A DNA stretch of 64,000 nt from Rhizobium sp. NFR07 (GTDB lineage: Bacteria > Pseudomonadota > Alphaproteobacteria > Rhizobiales > Rhizobiaceae). Made by a program: the position numbers and the translations under genes. Below the pieces are notes generated by a model, which was not told the DNA's origin, searched no databases, and saw nothing but the letters and a program-made list of their open reading frames with translations. The stretch lies in the NCBI RefSeq assembly GCF_900111905.1, contig NZ_FOKM01000002.1, positions 1 to 64,000 of the forward strand, given 5' to 3'. Shown here piece after piece: positions 63,525-64,000 of the stretch (positions are counted from its first letter, which is position 1; every line of letters starts with the position of its first letter).

Positions 63525-64000
63525 ATGTTCAATACGCATTCTGTCGAAATCGAATGGGCAGGCCGCCCGCTGAAGCTGGAAACGGGCAAGATCGCCCGCC
63601 AGGCAGACGGCGCCGTTCTGGCCACCTACGGTGAAACCGTCGTTCTCGCCACCGTCGTTTCGGCCAAGGCGCCGAAGCCGGGCCAGGACTTCTTCCCGCT
63701 CACCGTCAACTACCAGGAAAAGACCTATGCCGCCGGCAAGATCCCGGGCGGCTATTTCAAGCGCGAAGGCCGTCCGTCGGAAAACGAAACGCTCGTTTCC
63801 CGCCTGATCGACCGTCCGATCCGTCCGCTCTTCCCGGAAGGCTACAAGAACGACACCCAGGTCGTCGTCACCGTCATCCAGCATGACCTCGAGAACAACC
63901 CGGACATCCTGTCCATGGTTGCCACCTCTGCAGCGCTGACGCTCTCCGGCGTACCGTTCATGGGCCCGATCGGCGGCGCACGCGTTGGCTACATCAACGG
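63525..64000 (+). CDS. pnp: Polyribonucleotide nucleotidyltransferase (5' part, cut by window end)
   Basis: The first 158 residues of PNPase are present: [56 protein letters not shown] and [14 protein letters not shown], all typical of the first RNase PH domain. The enzyme degrades RNA 3' to 5' by phosphorolysis and joins the degradosome. GAAGGAC precedes the ATG. The rest lies beyond 64000. Confidence 0.97.
   Translation, partial: MFNTHSVEIEWAGRPLKLETGKIARQADGAVLATYGETVVLATVVSAKAPKPGQDFFPLTVNYQEKTYAAGKIPGGYFKREGRPSENETLVSRLIDRPIRPLFPEGYKNDTQVVVTVIQHDLENNPDILSMVATSAALTLSGVPFMGPIGGARVGYIN

Overview
The window looks like a chromosomal stretch of a Rhizobiaceae alphaproteobacterium (Rhizobium/Agrobacterium/Sinorhizobium relatives). 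The reasons are a 5S rRNA followed by initiator tRNA, a glycerol ABC operon of the type described in Rhizobium leguminosarum, propionyl-CoA genes scattered as in rhizobia, high GC with strong third-position bias, a perfect CtrA box (TTAA-N7-TTAA), and palindromic intergenic repeats. The genus cannot be fixed from the sequence alone.

Layout. 1-1558: tail of an rRNA operon (5S, terminator, initiator tRNA flanked by two broken tRNA copies) in a hairpin-rich spacer, then a decayed GntR-type fragment and a lone terminator. 1559-9985 (minus): glpR-glpD-glpS-glpT-glpP-glpQ-glpU-glpV, glycerol uptake and glycerol-3-phosphate oxidation. 10219-25785 (plus): a small gene and then a type I secretion locus, made up of a TolC-like outer-membrane protein, a 2739-residue adhesin with 25 Ig-like repeats, a LapB-like ABC exporter, an HlyD-family adaptor, and an unrecognised 570-residue protein predicted to be an alpha/alpha toroid. 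25895-27352: a lactonase-family protein and a small gene. 27361-33317 (minus): ABC importer, hydantoin-racemase-like enzyme and GNAT protein, with a divergent GntR regulator at 33555 and then a LacI regulator. 35455-45733: propionyl-CoA carboxylase (pccA, pccB) and methylmalonyl-CoA mutase, interrupted by a ParDE toxin-antitoxin pair, DUF2161, a DUF4160/DUF2442 pair, a membrane protein and a YghU-like glutathione enzyme. 45888-48561: an orphan VirC1-like ParA ATPase and a padR-HAAS-GIN operon. 48594-57947 (minus): a chemosensory operon STAS-cheY-cheA-cheW-mcp-mcp-cheW-cheR-cheB, with a divergent soluble receptor-like gene at 58299 and a CtrA box between them. 60241-64000 (plus): rbfA-truB, then a LysR regulator and a tiny opposing ORF, then rpsO-pnp (pnp cut by the window end).

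How the genes work together. The glp block imports glycerol and feeds GlpD; no glpK is present, so the kinase must lie elsewhere. pccA, pccB and the mutase convert propionyl-CoA to succinyl-CoA; the epimerase is not here. The secretion locus is self-contained for building a surface adhesin, and its last gene is the most attractive unknown in the window. The chemosensory operon encodes a complete excitation and adaptation pathway but adds a STAS protein and a soluble, degenerate receptor, so its output may not be flagellar.

All calls come from reading the sequence and translations; no database search was run.
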